A model generated the notes under the pieces. The model had not been told where the DNA came from, ran no database searches, and was given only the letters and a program-made list of their open reading frames with translations. The translations under genes were made by a program, and so were the position numbers. Of a DNA stretch of 64,000 nucleotides, positions 35,801 to 47,232 are shown in pieces. Position 1 is the first letter of the stretch. Each line of letters starts with the position of its first letter. Source of the DNA: Pseudomonas sp. Gutcm_11s (GTDB lineage Bacteria; Pseudomonadota; Gammaproteobacteria; Pseudomonadales; Pseudomonadaceae). The stretch is from contig NZ_JAQSUW010000014.1 in NCBI RefSeq assembly GCF_028649395.1, forward strand, positions 309,131 through 373,130. Direction: 5' to 3'.

Positions 35801-36049
35801 CGCCTGCGTCTGCGCCCGATCCTGATGACCTCCATCGCCTTCATCATGGGCGTGGTGCCCCTGGTGCTCTCAAGCGGCGCCGGTGCCGAAATGCGCCATG
35901 CCATGGGCGTGGCGGTATTCAGCGGGATGATCGGCGTGACCTTCTTCGGTCTGCTCCTGACCCCTGTGTTCTACGTGCTGATCCGCGCCTTCGTGGAGAA
36001 GCGCGAAGCACGCAAGGCCAACCAGATCGCTCACGAGGTGCATGCATGA
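32867..36049 (+). CDS. mexF: MexF, RND inner-membrane multidrug transporter
   Basis: 1060 aa HAE1-type RND pump, a proton antiporter working as a trimer. It begins MNFSQFFIKRPIFAAVLSLL (helix 1). GIVVDDAIVVVENVERN in helix 4 has the proton-relay aspartate pair, and VGLACKNAILIVEFAKE in helix 10 has the relay lysine. Two large periplasmic loops lie between helices 1-2 and 7-8. A GAGG ribosome binding site precedes the ATG. Its stop overlaps the oprN start (ATGA at 36046-36049), so the two are translationally coupled. It is full length with no frameshift. Confidence 0.95.
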   Translation: MNFSQFFIKRPIFAAVLSLLVLIAGAISLFQLPISEYPEVVPPTVVVRANFPGANPKVIGETVASPLEQAIVGVEGMLYMSSQSTNDGKLTLTITFALGTDLDNAQVQVQNRVTRTMPTLPTEVQRLGVTVDKASPDLTMVVHLTSPDNRYDMLYLSNYAALNVKDELARLDGVGDVQLFGMGNYSLRVWLDPNKVASRNLTATDVVNAIREQNRQVAAGALGAPPTDAGNSFQLSINTQGRLVSEEEFENIIIRAGDDGEITRLKDIARVELGSNQYALRSLLNNQPAVAIPVFQRPGSNAIEISDSVRERMAELKKSFPQGVDYEIVYDPTIFVRGSIEAVVHTLLEAIVLVVLVVILFLQTWRASIIPLAAVPVSLIGTFAVMHLFGFSLNALSLFGLVLAIGIVVDDAIVVVENVERNIGLGKSPIDATRQAMKEVTGPIVATALVLCAVFVPTAFISGLTGQFYQQFALTIAISTVISAFNSLTLSPALAAVLLKDHHAPKDRFSRVLDKLFGGWLFNPFNRFFDRASHGYVCTVKRVLRGSSIALFVYGGLLALGYLGFSSTPTGFVPQQDKQYLVAFAQLPDAATLDRTEDVIKRMSEIAGKHPGVENTVAFPGLSINGFTNSPNSGIVFTPLKPFDERKDPSLSANAIAAELNAQFADIQDAYIAIFPPPPVQGLGTIGGFRLQIQDRGSLGYEELYKQTQNILAKARALPELNPMSVFTSYQVNVPQIDANIDREKAKTHGVAISDIFDTMQVYLGSLYANDFNRFGRTYQVNVQADQQFRLEPEQIGQLKVRNNRGEMIPLSTFVKVDNSAGPDRVMHYNGFLTAEINGAAAPGYSSGQAEAAIAKLLKEELPNGMTYEWTELTYQQILAGNTAIFIFPLCVLLAFLVLAAQYESWSLPLAVILIVPTVLFSAIVGVILAGGDNNVFTQIGLIVLVGLACKNAILIVEFAKEKQEEGLDRISAVLEACRLRLRPILMTSIAFIMGVVPLVLSSGAGAEMRHAMGVAVFSGMIGVTFFGLLLTPVFYVLIRAFVEKREARKANQIAHEVHA

Positions 36050-37434
36050 AGCCGTTGATTCCCGCCCTGCTCGCCCTCGCGGTCAGTGCCTGTGCCGTCG
36101 GCCCGGACTACAAGGCGCCAGAAACCCAGCCAGCGCAGATCACTGCGCTGGAGGCCGGCGACTACGACCGCACCGATTTCGAATCGGCCTGGTGGCAGCA
36201 GTTCGAAGACCCGACCCTGAGCCAGCTGGTCCAGCAGTCGCTCAAGGAAAACCGCGAGCTGCGGGTGGCCTTCGCCCGCCTGCGTGCCGCCCGCGCCATC
36301 CGTGACGATGTCGGTAACGACCAGATGCCGGTGATCACCAGCCGCGCCAGTGGCGAGTTCGGCAAGGCCCAGCAACCGCCGACCAGCGAGGAGCGCATCC
36401 GCCAGGAGCGTTACGACCTGGGCCTGGACATGGCCTGGGAGCTCGACCTGTTCGGCCGTATCCAGCGCACCATCGAAGCCAGCGACGCGCAGAGCGAAGC
36501 GGCCGAGGCCGAGCTGTACCAGCTGCAGGTCAGCCTGATCGCCGAATTGGTGGACGCCTACGGCAACCTGCGTGGCGCCCAGCTGCGCGAGCGGATCGCC
36601 CGTGACAACCTGAAGAACCAGCAGGAGTCGCGTGGCCTCACCGAGCAACTGCGCGACGCCGGCGTCGGCAGCGAGCTGGACGTGCTGCGCAGCGACGCAC
36701 GCCTGGCCGCCACCGAAGCCAGCCTGCCGCAACTGCAGGCCGAAGAGGCGCGTGCCCGTCACCGTATCGCCACCCTGCTCGGCCAGCGTCCGGAACAGCT
36801 GACCGTCGACCTGTCGGCCAAGCCGCTGCCGATGATCGCCAAGGCACTGCCGATCGGTGATCCGGCCGAGCTGCTGCGACGCCGTCCGGACGTGCGCGTG
36901 GCCGAACGCCAGTTGGCCGCCGCCACCGCCAACGTCGGGGTAGCTACCGCCGACCTGTTCCCACGGGTCAGCCTATCCGGCTTCCTCGGCTTTACCGCCG
37001 GGCGTGGCTCGCAACTCGGCGCCGCCGATGCGCGGGCCTGGGGCGTGGCACCGACCATCAGTTGGGCGGCGTTCGACCTGGGCAGCGTGCGGGCTCGCCT
37101 GCGCGGCGCCGAGGCCGACGCCGATGGCGCCCTGGCCAGCTACGAGCAGCAGGTGCTGCTGGCTCTGGAAGAGTCGGAAAACGCCTTCAGCGATTACGCC
37201 AAGCGCCAGCAACGTCTGGTCTCGCTGGTGCGCCAGTCCGAAGCCAGCCGCGCAGCGGCAGCCCAGGCCGCAGTGCGCTACCGCGAAGGCACCGAGGACT
37301 TCCTCGTGCTGCTCGACGCCGAGCGCGAGCGCCTGGCCGCCGAAGACGCCCAGGCCCTGGCCGAGATCGAGCTGTACCGCGGCATCGTCGCCATCTACAA
37401 GGCCCTCGGCGGAGGCTGGCAGCCGAGCGCCTGA
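36046..37434 (+). CDS. oprN: OprN, outer-membrane channel of the MexEF-OprN pump
   Basis: 462 aa TolC/OprM-family outer-membrane lipoprotein. The signal peptide ends in a lipobox (LAVSAC, Cys near 17) and is followed by AVGPDYKAPE, the usual start of these channels. The two repeats include ELRVAFARLRAARAIRDDVG and RRPDVRVAERQLAAATANVGVA, the typical RPDV motif. It forms the exit duct for MexF substrates. The ATG at 36046 overlaps the mexF stop; longer in-frame readings upstream lie inside mexF. A strong terminator follows at 37511. Confidence 0.93.
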   Translation: MKPLIPALLALAVSACAVGPDYKAPETQPAQITALEAGDYDRTDFESAWWQQFEDPTLSQLVQQSLKENRELRVAFARLRAARAIRDDVGNDQMPVITSRASGEFGKAQQPPTSEERIRQERYDLGLDMAWELDLFGRIQRTIEASDAQSEAAEAELYQLQVSLIAELVDAYGNLRGAQLRERIARDNLKNQQESRGLTEQLRDAGVGSELDVLRSDARLAATEASLPQLQAEEARARHRIATLLGQRPEQLTVDLSAKPLPMIAKALPIGDPAELLRRRPDVRVAERQLAAATANVGVATADLFPRVSLSGFLGFTAGRGSQLGAADARAWGVAPTISWAAFDLGSVRARLRGAEADADGALASYEQQVLLALEESENAFSDYAKRQQRLVSLVRQSEASRAAAAQAAVRYREGTEDFLVLLDAERERLAAEDAQALAEIELYRGIVAIYKALGGGWQPSA

Positions 37435-37510
37435 TCCACATTCGGCCCGAGCCTGCTCAGGCCACCCAGTCCCTCCTGGGTCGACCCTGCCCTTTGTCGG
37501 CCATTGCGCT

Positions 37511-37544
37511 CCCCACGGCTGCTCCTGGCCGTGGGGATTTTTTT
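37511..37544 (+). terminator. Intrinsic terminator of the mexEF-oprN operon
   Basis: CCCCACGGC (37511-37519) pairs with GCCGTGGGG (37528-37536) over an 8-base loop and is followed by a run of seven T's (37538-37544). Confidence 0.92.
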
Positions 37545-37563
37545 GCGCTCAAGAAAACGAAAA

Positions 37564-37583
37564 CGGCCGGCAAATGCCGGCCG
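37564..37583 (-). terminator. Intrinsic terminator of the DUF2383 gene
   Basis: CGGCCGGC (37564-37571) pairs with GCCGGCCG (37576-37583) around AAAT. On the minus strand TTTTCGTTTTC follows. It lies 21 bp past the stop of the minus-strand gene and faces the oprN terminator. Confidence 0.88.
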
Positions 37584-37604
37584 CTTGTGCGGGGTACAGC
37601 TCGA

Positions 37605-38063
37605 TCAGCTGGCGCGGGCGATATTACGCAGCGCCTTGATCTGGTCGTGGTTGCGCAGCACGCCGTTGTACTGGCGCTGCACCACCTCGCGGACCTTCAC
37701 TGGCAGGCTGGTTTCCTTCAGCGCCTCGGAGTAGTGCTTCTTGGCCACGTCCTCGCCGCGCTCGCACTCGTTGAGGATGGCTTCGTCGCTCTTACCGGTG
37801 ACCAGCGCCTTGAGGTCGACCCAGCGGCGATGCATGTCGCCGCCGACGCTGGTGCTGTCTTCCGGCTTGCCACCCAGCTCCAGCACCAGGCCCTGCAATT
37901 CACCGGCAGCGGCGGCGCACTCGCGCGAACGGTTGCTGAACAGCGACTGCAGCTGCGCGTCCTTGACGTCCTTGGCGCAGGTGCGGAACCCGGCTTCGCC
38001 GTCCTTGCTGGTTTCGATCAGGTTGTTGAGGACCTTGATGGTGTCTTTGAGGGTATCGCTCAT
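37605..38063 (-). CDS. DUF2383 (PA2169-like) ferritin-fold protein, probable stress protein
   Basis: 152 aa, predicted all-helical, cytoplasmic. It opens SDTLKDTIKVLNNLIETSKDGEAGFRTCAKDV and has a DLKALVTGKSDEAILNECERGED stretch typical of the DUF2383/PA2169 family, four-helix bundles related to ferritin-like proteins. The ATG at 38063 has an AAGGAAG ribosome binding site; upstream in-frame sequence is not coding. It stands alone between terminators. The family's biochemical role is unknown; in Pseudomonas its members sit in stationary-phase and osmotic-stress regions like this one. Confidence 0.85.
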   Translation of the reverse strand: MSDTLKDTIKVLNNLIETSKDGEAGFRTCAKDVKDAQLQSLFSNRSRECAAAAGELQGLVLELGGKPEDSTSVGGDMHRRWVDLKALVTGKSDEAILNECERGEDVAKKHYSEALKETSLPVKVREVVQRQYNGVLRNHDQIKALRNIARAS

Positions 38064-38216
38064 CGCTTGCTTCCTTTGCCGGCAGTGCCGACTGCTGTGG
38101 ATGATGACAGTAGAGGCGCGGGTCCGGCCTGCGCCGCCTATGGGAATCGACCGGACCGCTTCGAGGGGTGTTCCACCTACCCGATGGGCGGTCGGCTTGC
38201 AGATCAATGACTTGGC

Positions 38217-40366
38217 TCAGAGCGGCGCGAGCACCAGCACGCCCAGCGGCGGCAGGTCGAGGTTGAGCGACTGTGGCTGGCCGTGGGCCGATTCCACCGA
38301 GCACTCCCGCTCGCCTCGGCTGCCGGCGCCAGAGCCAAGGAACTGCTCATCGTCACTGTTGAGCAGCACCTGCCAGCGGCCCCGCTGTGGCACGCCGACG
38401 TGGTAGCCATTGCGCGGCAGCGGCGTGCAGTTGAGCACCACCAGTAACGGCGGCTCGCCGTCGGCCTGGCGCAACCAGGCGAATACGCTGTTGCGCTGGT
38501 CATCGCCGATCAGCCAGCGGAAGCCCTCCGAACGACCATCCAGGCGATGCAGGGCCGGATAGTCGCGGTACAACCGGTTGAGCTCGCGCACCAGGCGCTG
38601 CACGCCGGCATGTTCGGCAAAGCGCAGCAGGTACCAGTCGAGCTGCTGGTCGTGATCCCACTCGCGCCACTGGCCGAACTCGCAGCCCATGAACAGCAGC
38701 TTCTTGCCCGGATGCATCCACATGAAGCTGAGGAATAGGCGCAGGTTGGCGAACTGCTGCCAGCGGTCGCCGGGCATCTTGCCCAGCAGCGAGCCTTTGC
38801 CGTGCACCACCTCGTCATGCGAGATGGGCAGGATGAACTGCTCGGAGAAGGCGTAGATCAGGCCGAAGGTCATCTGGTGGTGATGGAAACTGCGGTGCAC
38901 CGGGTCCTGCTGGATATAGGCCAGGCTGTCGTGCATCCAGCCCATGTTCCACTTGTAGGCGAAGCCCAGACCGCCTTCGACGCTGGGCCGGCTGACCCCG
39001 GGCCAAGCGGTGGACTCTTCGGCTATCACCAGCGCGCCCGGCGCCTCGCTCGCCACTACCTCATTGAGGTGGCGCAGGAACTCGATGGCCTCGAGATTCT
39101 CGCGGCCGCCATGACGATTGGGAATCCACTCGCCTTCCTTGCGCGAGTAGTCGCGGTAGAGCATCGAGGCCACCGCATCCACGCGCAGGCCATCGATGTG
39201 GAAGGTGCGCAGCCAGTGCAACGCCGAGGCCAGCATGAAGCCGTGCACCTCGATGCGCCCGAGGTTGTAGATGAAGGTGTCCCAGTCCTGATGGAAGCCC
39301 TCGAAGGGGTGCTCGTACTCGTACAGCGCGGTGCCGTCAAAGCGCGCCAGGCCGTGCTCGTCGGTGGGAAAGTGGGCCGGCACCCAGTCGAGGATCACGC
39401 CGATGCCGGCGCGGTGGCAGGCGTCGACGAAGGCGGCGAAGTCGGCCGGCGAGCCGTAGCGCGAGGTCGGTGCGAACATCGACAGCGGCTGATAGCCCCA
39501 GGAGCCGCCGAACGGATGCTCCATCACCGGCAGCAGCTCGATATGGCTGAAGCCCATGTCCAGCACGTAGGGAATCAGGCGCTCGGCCAGCTCGGCCCAG
39601 GTCGGCGGGCGCTCGTCCACATGCTGCCAGGAGCCCACGTGTATCTCGTAGATGCTCAGTGGCCGGTCATGGCCCTGGTGTTCGCGGCGCTTGGCGAGCC
39701 AGTCCTCGTCGTTCCAGTCGAACTGCAGTGGCGCGGCGACCCGCGAGCCGGTCGCCGGCGGCGCCTCGCCCTGCAACGCCAGCGGGTCGGCCTTCAATGG
39801 CAGTACGCCGTCAGAGGCGAGAATCTCGTACTTGTACACCTCGCCGATCGCCAGGCGCGGGATGAACAGCTCCCACACGCCACTCGGGTAGCGCAGGCGC
39901 ATCGGGTGGCGGCGACCGTCCCAGCCATTGAAGCCGCCGACCACCGAGACCCGCCGGGCGTTGGGCGCCCAGACGGCGAAACGTACGCCGGGCACGCCGT
40001 CGATCTCGATGGGCTGCGCGCCCAGGCATTGCCCCAGCTGGCGGTGGTTACCTTCGGCGAACAGGTACAGGTCAATCTCGCCGAGCAGCGCGCCGAACGA
40101 GTACGGGTCCTCGACCTCCTGCTCGCCGTCCGGCCAGTGGACGCGCAGGCGATAAGGCTGCTCACGCTGCAATGGCAGACTGAACAGGCCAGCAGCGTCG
40201 TCCAGATGCATGGCGCCGAGCACCTCGCCGCTATCTGCGCCGAGCAGCTCCACCGCCAGCGCGCCGGGTAGCCAGGCGCGCACCAGCGGCCCGCGCTCAT
40301 CGCGCTGCGGGCCGAGGAAGGCAAAGGGGTCGCCATGTTCGGCGCGGCGCAAGCGTTGCAGGTCGT

Positions 40367-40370
<4 letters not shown>
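38217..40370 (-). CDS. glgB: GlgB, 1,4-alpha-glucan branching enzyme
   Basis: 717 aa GH13 enzyme that introduces alpha-1,6 branches into the linear glucan made by GlgE. It has an N-terminal carbohydrate-binding module ([21 protein letters not shown]), a second one near [20 protein letters not shown], and the catalytic barrel. The nucleophile aspartate is in [12 protein letters not shown], the acid/base glutamate in [11 protein letters not shown], and the third aspartate at [14 protein letters not shown]. The start overlaps the treS stop (ATGA at 40367-40370). Last gene of the minus-strand operon glgE-treS-glgB. Confidence 0.95.
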
Positions 40371-43666
<3,296 letters not shown>

Positions 43667-43679
43667 GGCGATACTCCTC

Positions 43680-45671
43680 TCAACGCACCGGGCGCACGCG
43701 CCAGATGCCGAACGGCAGGTGCCAGGGTTCGATGCGCATCCACTGCACCTTGCCGTGCCAGGTCCAGCGGTGGCCGGTCATCAGGTCCTCGCCTTCCAGT
43801 GCGGCATTGTCGGCCAGGCCGAACTCCCACAGCGGCAGTTCGAAATGCGCTTCCTGGGCCTGGTGCGGATCGAGGCTGACCGCCACCAGGATGAAGTTGT
43901 CGCGTTCGGCGGTGTGCTTGCCGAAGTACAGGATGTTGTCGTTCCACGCCGTGTAAGCCTGGAAGCCGAGGTGGCTGTGCAGCGCGCGGTTGTCGCGGCG
44001 GATCTGGTTGAGCCGGGTGATCTCGCCGACGATGTTGCCGGGCGCGTGGTAGTCCCGGCTGCGCAGCTGGTACTTCTCGGAGTCGAGGTACTCCTCCTTG
44101 CCCGGAACCGGCGCCGACTCGCACAGCTCGAAGCCGGTATACATGCCCCACAGGCCCGAGCCCATGGTTGCCAGCGCGGCGCGGATGAGGAACCCGGCGC
44201 GCCCGCTGTGGTGCAGGAAGTACGGGTTGATGTCCGGCGTGTTGACGAAGAAGTTGGGCCGATAGCACTCGCGCCAGGGCGACTCGTTCAGCTCGCTGAG
44301 GTATTCGGCCAGTTCCTGCTTGCTGTTGCGCCAGGTGAAGTAGGTGTAGCTCTGGGCGAAGCCGAGCTTGCCCAGGCGCGCCATCATCGCCGGGCGGGTG
44401 AAGGCCTCGGCCAGGAAGATCACCTCGGGGTGCGAGCGGCGCACCTCAGCGATCAGCCATTCCCAGAACGGCATTGGCTTGGTGTGCGGGTTGTCCACGC
44501 GAAACAGGGTGACGCCCTGCTCCACCCAGCCCTGCACCACCTCCAGCAGTGCCAGCCACAGCTCCGGCACGGCGGCTTCGGCGTAGAAGTCGACGTTGAC
44601 GATGTCCTCGTACTTCTTCGGCGGGTTCTCGGCGTGGCGGATGGTGCCGTCCGGGCGCCAGCTGAACCAGCCCGGATGCTGCTTCAGCCAGGGATGGTCG
44701 GGCGAACACTGGATGGCGAAGTCCAGCGCCACTTCCAGGCCATGGTTGCGCGCCGCCTGCACCAGTTCGCGGAAGTCTTCCAGGCTGCCCAGTTCGGGAT
44801 GCACCGCTTCGTGCCCGCCTTCCGCGCTGCCGATAGCGTAGGGGCTGCCGGGATCATCCGGGCCGGCCTTGAGGCTGTTGTTCGGCCCCTTGCGGTGGGT
44901 GCGGCCGATGGGATGGATGGGCGGGAAATACAGCACGTCGAAACCCATCGCCGCGATGTCCGGCAGGCGCCGCTGCACATCGCGAAAGGTGCCGTGACGC
45001 TGCGGATCGCCGCTCTCGGAGCGGGGAAACAGCTCGTACCAGCTGGCGAACTGGGCCAGCTGGCGGTCCACGTCGAGCGGGAACAGTGCGCTGCGCGTCA
45101 GGTGCGGACGATGCTCGGCGCGGCTCATCAGCTCGCTGGTGAGCGGATCGAGCAGCACGGCCACGCGCTGGTCCAGCGACTGGCAATCGGTGAAACGCGT
45201 CAGCAGCTCGACAAAGCGCTCCGCCAGGCTGGCTGGCGCGCCGGAGCCGATCTCGCGCAACAACTGCTCGCCTTCCTGTACTTCCAGGCTTACCGGCACG
45301 CCGGCCGCGTACTTCTTCTTCAATTCGTAGTGGTAGCTGGCGTAGAGGTCCTGCCAGGCTTCGATGACGAACTCCACACGCCCCAGTGCCTCGGGTGTCA
45401 GCCAGGCCTGCCAGCGGTCATTGCCCTGGGCACGCATTGGCACACGGCGCCAGTTCGGTTCGCCGTCCTGGCGCCACAGCACAGAGGCGGCGATCTGGTC
45501 GTGGCCGTCGGTGAAGATCACCGCGCGCACCTCCAGCGGCTCGTTGACCAGGCACTTGGCGGCGAAGCGGCCCGCCTCGACCTGCGGCGTCACCGACTCG
45601 ATGGCGATACGGGCGATCTGAACCGCGCGAGTAGCGCTGTTGCGGGATTCTGCCTGGCGAATCGAATGCAT
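43680..45671 (-). CDS. glgE: GlgE, alpha-1,4-glucan:maltose-1-phosphate maltosyltransferase
   Basis: 663 aa GH13_3 enzyme that extends alpha-glucan with maltosyl units from maltose 1-phosphate. Catalytic barrel: FPPIHPIGRTHRKGPNN, nucleophile aspartate in LFRVDNPHTKP, acid/base glutamate in IFLAEAFTRP. An N-terminal dimer domain precedes it (VEFVIEAWQDLYASYHYELK). The ATG at 45671 has AAGGAG upstream; longer in-frame readings are shadow sequence. First of the three-gene glucan operon. No TreY/TreZ is visible here, so the trehalose source must come from elsewhere or uptake. Confidence 0.95.
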   Translation of the reverse strand: MHSIRQAESRNSATRAVQIARIAIESVTPQVEAGRFAAKCLVNEPLEVRAVIFTDGHDQIAASVLWRQDGEPNWRRVPMRAQGNDRWQAWLTPEALGRVEFVIEAWQDLYASYHYELKKKYAAGVPVSLEVQEGEQLLREIGSGAPASLAERFVELLTRFTDCQSLDQRVAVLLDPLTSELMSRAEHRPHLTRSALFPLDVDRQLAQFASWYELFPRSESGDPQRHGTFRDVQRRLPDIAAMGFDVLYFPPIHPIGRTHRKGPNNSLKAGPDDPGSPYAIGSAEGGHEAVHPELGSLEDFRELVQAARNHGLEVALDFAIQCSPDHPWLKQHPGWFSWRPDGTIRHAENPPKKYEDIVNVDFYAEAAVPELWLALLEVVQGWVEQGVTLFRVDNPHTKPMPFWEWLIAEVRRSHPEVIFLAEAFTRPAMMARLGKLGFAQSYTYFTWRNSKQELAEYLSELNESPWRECYRPNFFVNTPDINPYFLHHSGRAGFLIRAALATMGSGLWGMYTGFELCESAPVPGKEEYLDSEKYQLRSRDYHAPGNIVGEITRLNQIRRDNRALHSHLGFQAYTAWNDNILYFGKHTAERDNFILVAVSLDPHQAQEAHFELPLWEFGLADNAALEGEDLMTGHRWTWHGKVQWMRIEPWHLPFGIWRVRPVR

Positions 45672-45787
45672 CTCGGCGGGCTCCTTGACGCCTGGCGGAC
45701 GTGGGCTGGGGGTGAAAACGGTGGGCCGGCACGGCTGCCGGTGCATGGAGTTTCCGAGCCCGGCGCGACGGCAAAAGTTCAGCTCGC

Positions 45788-46030
45788 TTACAACGGGACC
45801 CCGTCGGCGTAGAGCACGCCGCGCTCCGGGTGGATATCGAGGATGGCCTGCAGCATGCGCTCGGCGGCGTTCTCTGCCTCGCGCTCGCAGATGCAGTTGG
45901 GGTCGAAGACCCAGAGCACCGTGACTTCGCCGCCGTAGCGCTTGGGCTGGTACTCGATCAGGCCGATGAAACCGGCGCCGCTGTACATTGCGTCGGTCCA
46001 GGCGGTGCAGTGCTCGAACTCGCGGAACAT
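45788..46030 (-). CDS. Small conserved protein of unknown function near the glucan operon
   Basis: 80 aa, soluble, beginning MFREFEHCTAWTDAMYSGAG and ending RGVLYADGVPL. It has an alternating strand pattern (GFIGLIEYQPKRYGGEVTVLWVFDP), then a helix rich in Ala and Glu. I do not recognise the fold; the sequence composition looks like real protein. It lies 116 bp upstream of glgE on the same strand and 11 bp after the MgtC-like gene, so it may be cotranscribed with either. The chosen ATG is the first that excludes the Arg/Ala-rich shadow sequence upstream. Confidence 0.6.
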   Translation of the reverse strand: MFREFEHCTAWTDAMYSGAGFIGLIEYQPKRYGGEVTVLWVFDPNCICEREAENAAERMLQAILDIHPERGVLYADGVPL

Positions 46031-46041
46031 GGCTTGAGCCT

Positions 46042-46536
46042 TCAATGATCGGGCGGCTGCTGCCGCGCCTCGCGCTCGAGCAGCGGCATGGCATGCAGGA
46101 TCAACAGCGCCAACAGGGTGCCAAGCAGCGCGGTGCCCTCGCGCCCGAGGCCTACGGCAATGCCGACGGCGGTGCTGAACCACAGCGACGCCGAAGTGGT
46201 CAGGCCCTTTATCTGGCTGATGCTGTCGCCCTTGAGAATGGTGCCGGCACAGAGGAAGCCGATGCCGGCGGCGATGCCCTGGATGGCGCGGCTGACGGCG
46301 TCGTGCTCGGCGCCATCGAGGTCCAGCACCATCACGAACAACGCCGCGCCCAGGGTAACCAGCATGTGGGTGCGCAGCCCCGCCGCCTTGCCCTTGGCCT
46401 GGCGCTCGAAGCCAAGCAATCCGCCCAGCACTGCCGCCATGCTCAGGCGCAGTGTGGCGCGCAGCATCTGCTCCGGCTGGCCCAGGTCGGCGAACTCGTC
46501 ATACACCACCGCCCACAGGTAATCGCTCAATTCCAC
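46042..46536 (-). CDS. MgtC/SapB-family membrane protein
   Basis: 164 aa inner-membrane protein with about four to five helices. The MgtC/SapB core is clear: LLGFERQAKGKAAGLRTHMLVTLGAALF, then GIGFLCAGTILKGDSISQIKGLTTSASLW. It is the short SapB-like form without the C-terminal ACT-like domain of the virulence protein MgtC. Family members affect magnesium limitation, acid stress and membrane potential; the substrate is not established. It overlaps the upstream 62-aa gene by 10 bp and so is probably coupled to it. Confidence 0.88.
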   Translation of the reverse strand: MELSDYLWAVVYDEFADLGQPEQMLRATLRLSMAAVLGGLLGFERQAKGKAAGLRTHMLVTLGAALFVMVLDLDGAEHDAVSRAIQGIAAGIGFLCAGTILKGDSISQIKGLTTSASLWFSTAVGIAVGLGREGTALLGTLLALLILHAMPLLEREARQQPPDH

Positions 46537-46715
46537 GGCAGCCGTTGACCGGGGCGCAGGCTGAACAGCGCACGCTGCTCACCCGGCAGCAGGAAACGCT
46601 GGCCACCGCAGCGGCTGCAGCATTCGTGCAGCAGATCGCTGCCGCAGACGCGCGGCATTGCCGAGGAAGAGCTGGAAAACCACTGGCAACCGGAAATCAG
46701 ACAAAGCAGACGCAT
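46527..46715 (-). CDS. Small Cys-rich protein, zinc-ribbon-like
   Basis: 62 aa. Begins MRLLCLISGCQW and contains CCSRCGGQRFLL, a knuckle that resembles half of a zinc ribbon; the other Cys pair could be C5/C10 or C26/C34. The ATG at 46715 has GGAG eight bases upstream, which supports translation. The gene overlaps the start of the MgtC-like gene by 10 bp. A start ten codons earlier is possible. I recognise no named family; similar short MRLLCL-type proteins occur in pseudomonads as I recall. Confidence 0.55.
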   Translation of the reverse strand: MRLLCLISGCQWFSSSSSAMPRVCGSDLLHECCSRCGGQRFLLPGEQRALFSLRPGQRLPWN

Positions 46716-46787
46716 GACGAAAGCTCCATATCCGTGGGGACTCAAGCCAGAGACCGTGGCTGGGCGCGGAAGGTTTGAGGATTTTTC

Positions 46788-46815
46788 GAACTATCGGGCG
46801 GGCGCCGCCTTCTCT
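46788..46815 (+). promoter_or_regulatory. Possible AlgU-type promoter for the Rho-N-like gene
   Basis: GAACTA (46788-46793), a 17-base GC-rich spacer, and TCTCT (46811-46815) approximate the AlgU/RpoE consensus GAACTT-N16/17-TCTGA. It lies 45 bp before the ATG at 46860. The -10 match is only three of five. Confidence 0.35.
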
Positions 46816-46859
46816 TGGAAAGAGGCCGTACTCACACGGCGCAAGCGGAGGCAGAACTC

Positions 46860-47228
46860 ATGACACGCGGCAGCAAAGACAAGTACACGGCTAAACAGAA
46901 GCGCAAGGCCGCGCATATCGAGGAAAGCTACGAGGCGCGTGGCGTTCCCACGGAAGAGGCCGAAGCCCGCGCCTGGGCGACGGTCAACAAGCAGTCCGGT
47001 GGCGGCGAGCGCAAGGGTGGCTCCGGCCAGACCACCAGCCCGCAGCAGAAGGCTGCCGCACGGAAGTCTTCGGCGCGCCGCGCGGTGGCAACCCGGCAGG
47101 GCGTGCCACGTCCGGGCACCAAGCTGGAATCCATGACCCGCCAGGAGCTGATGGACCTGGCTCGCAAGCGCGACATCCGTGGCCGCTCGACCATGCGCAA
47201 GGCCGAATTGCTCGACGCGCTGCGCTGA
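46860..47228 (+). CDS. Basic protein with a C-terminal Rho-N/SAP-like domain
   Basis: 122 aa, strongly basic. The N-terminal part (TRGSKDKYTAKQKRKAAHIEESYEARG, then EARAWATVNKQSGGG) matches small pseudomonad proteins often labelled plasmid-stabilisation or Rho-N proteins. A flexible Gly/Ser/Lys linker leads to a C-terminal helix-turn-helix-like unit (MTRQELMDLARKRDIRGRSTMRKAELLDALR) like the Rho N-terminal and SAP domains, which bind nucleic acid. A GGAGG ribosome binding site is seven bases before the ATG. Function unknown; a nucleoid or RNA-binding stress role would fit. The acidic protein gene converges and ends 4 bp away. Confidence 0.8.
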   Translation: MTRGSKDKYTAKQKRKAAHIEESYEARGVPTEEAEARAWATVNKQSGGGERKGGSGQTTSPQQKAAARKSSARRAVATRQGVPRPGTKLESMTRQELMDLARKRDIRGRSTMRKAELLDALR

Positions 47229-47232
47229 GCCG

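Noticed and set aside
35473..36045. Upstream in-frame extension of oprN
   Set aside because: Lies inside mexF; the lipoprotein signal peptide starts at 36046.
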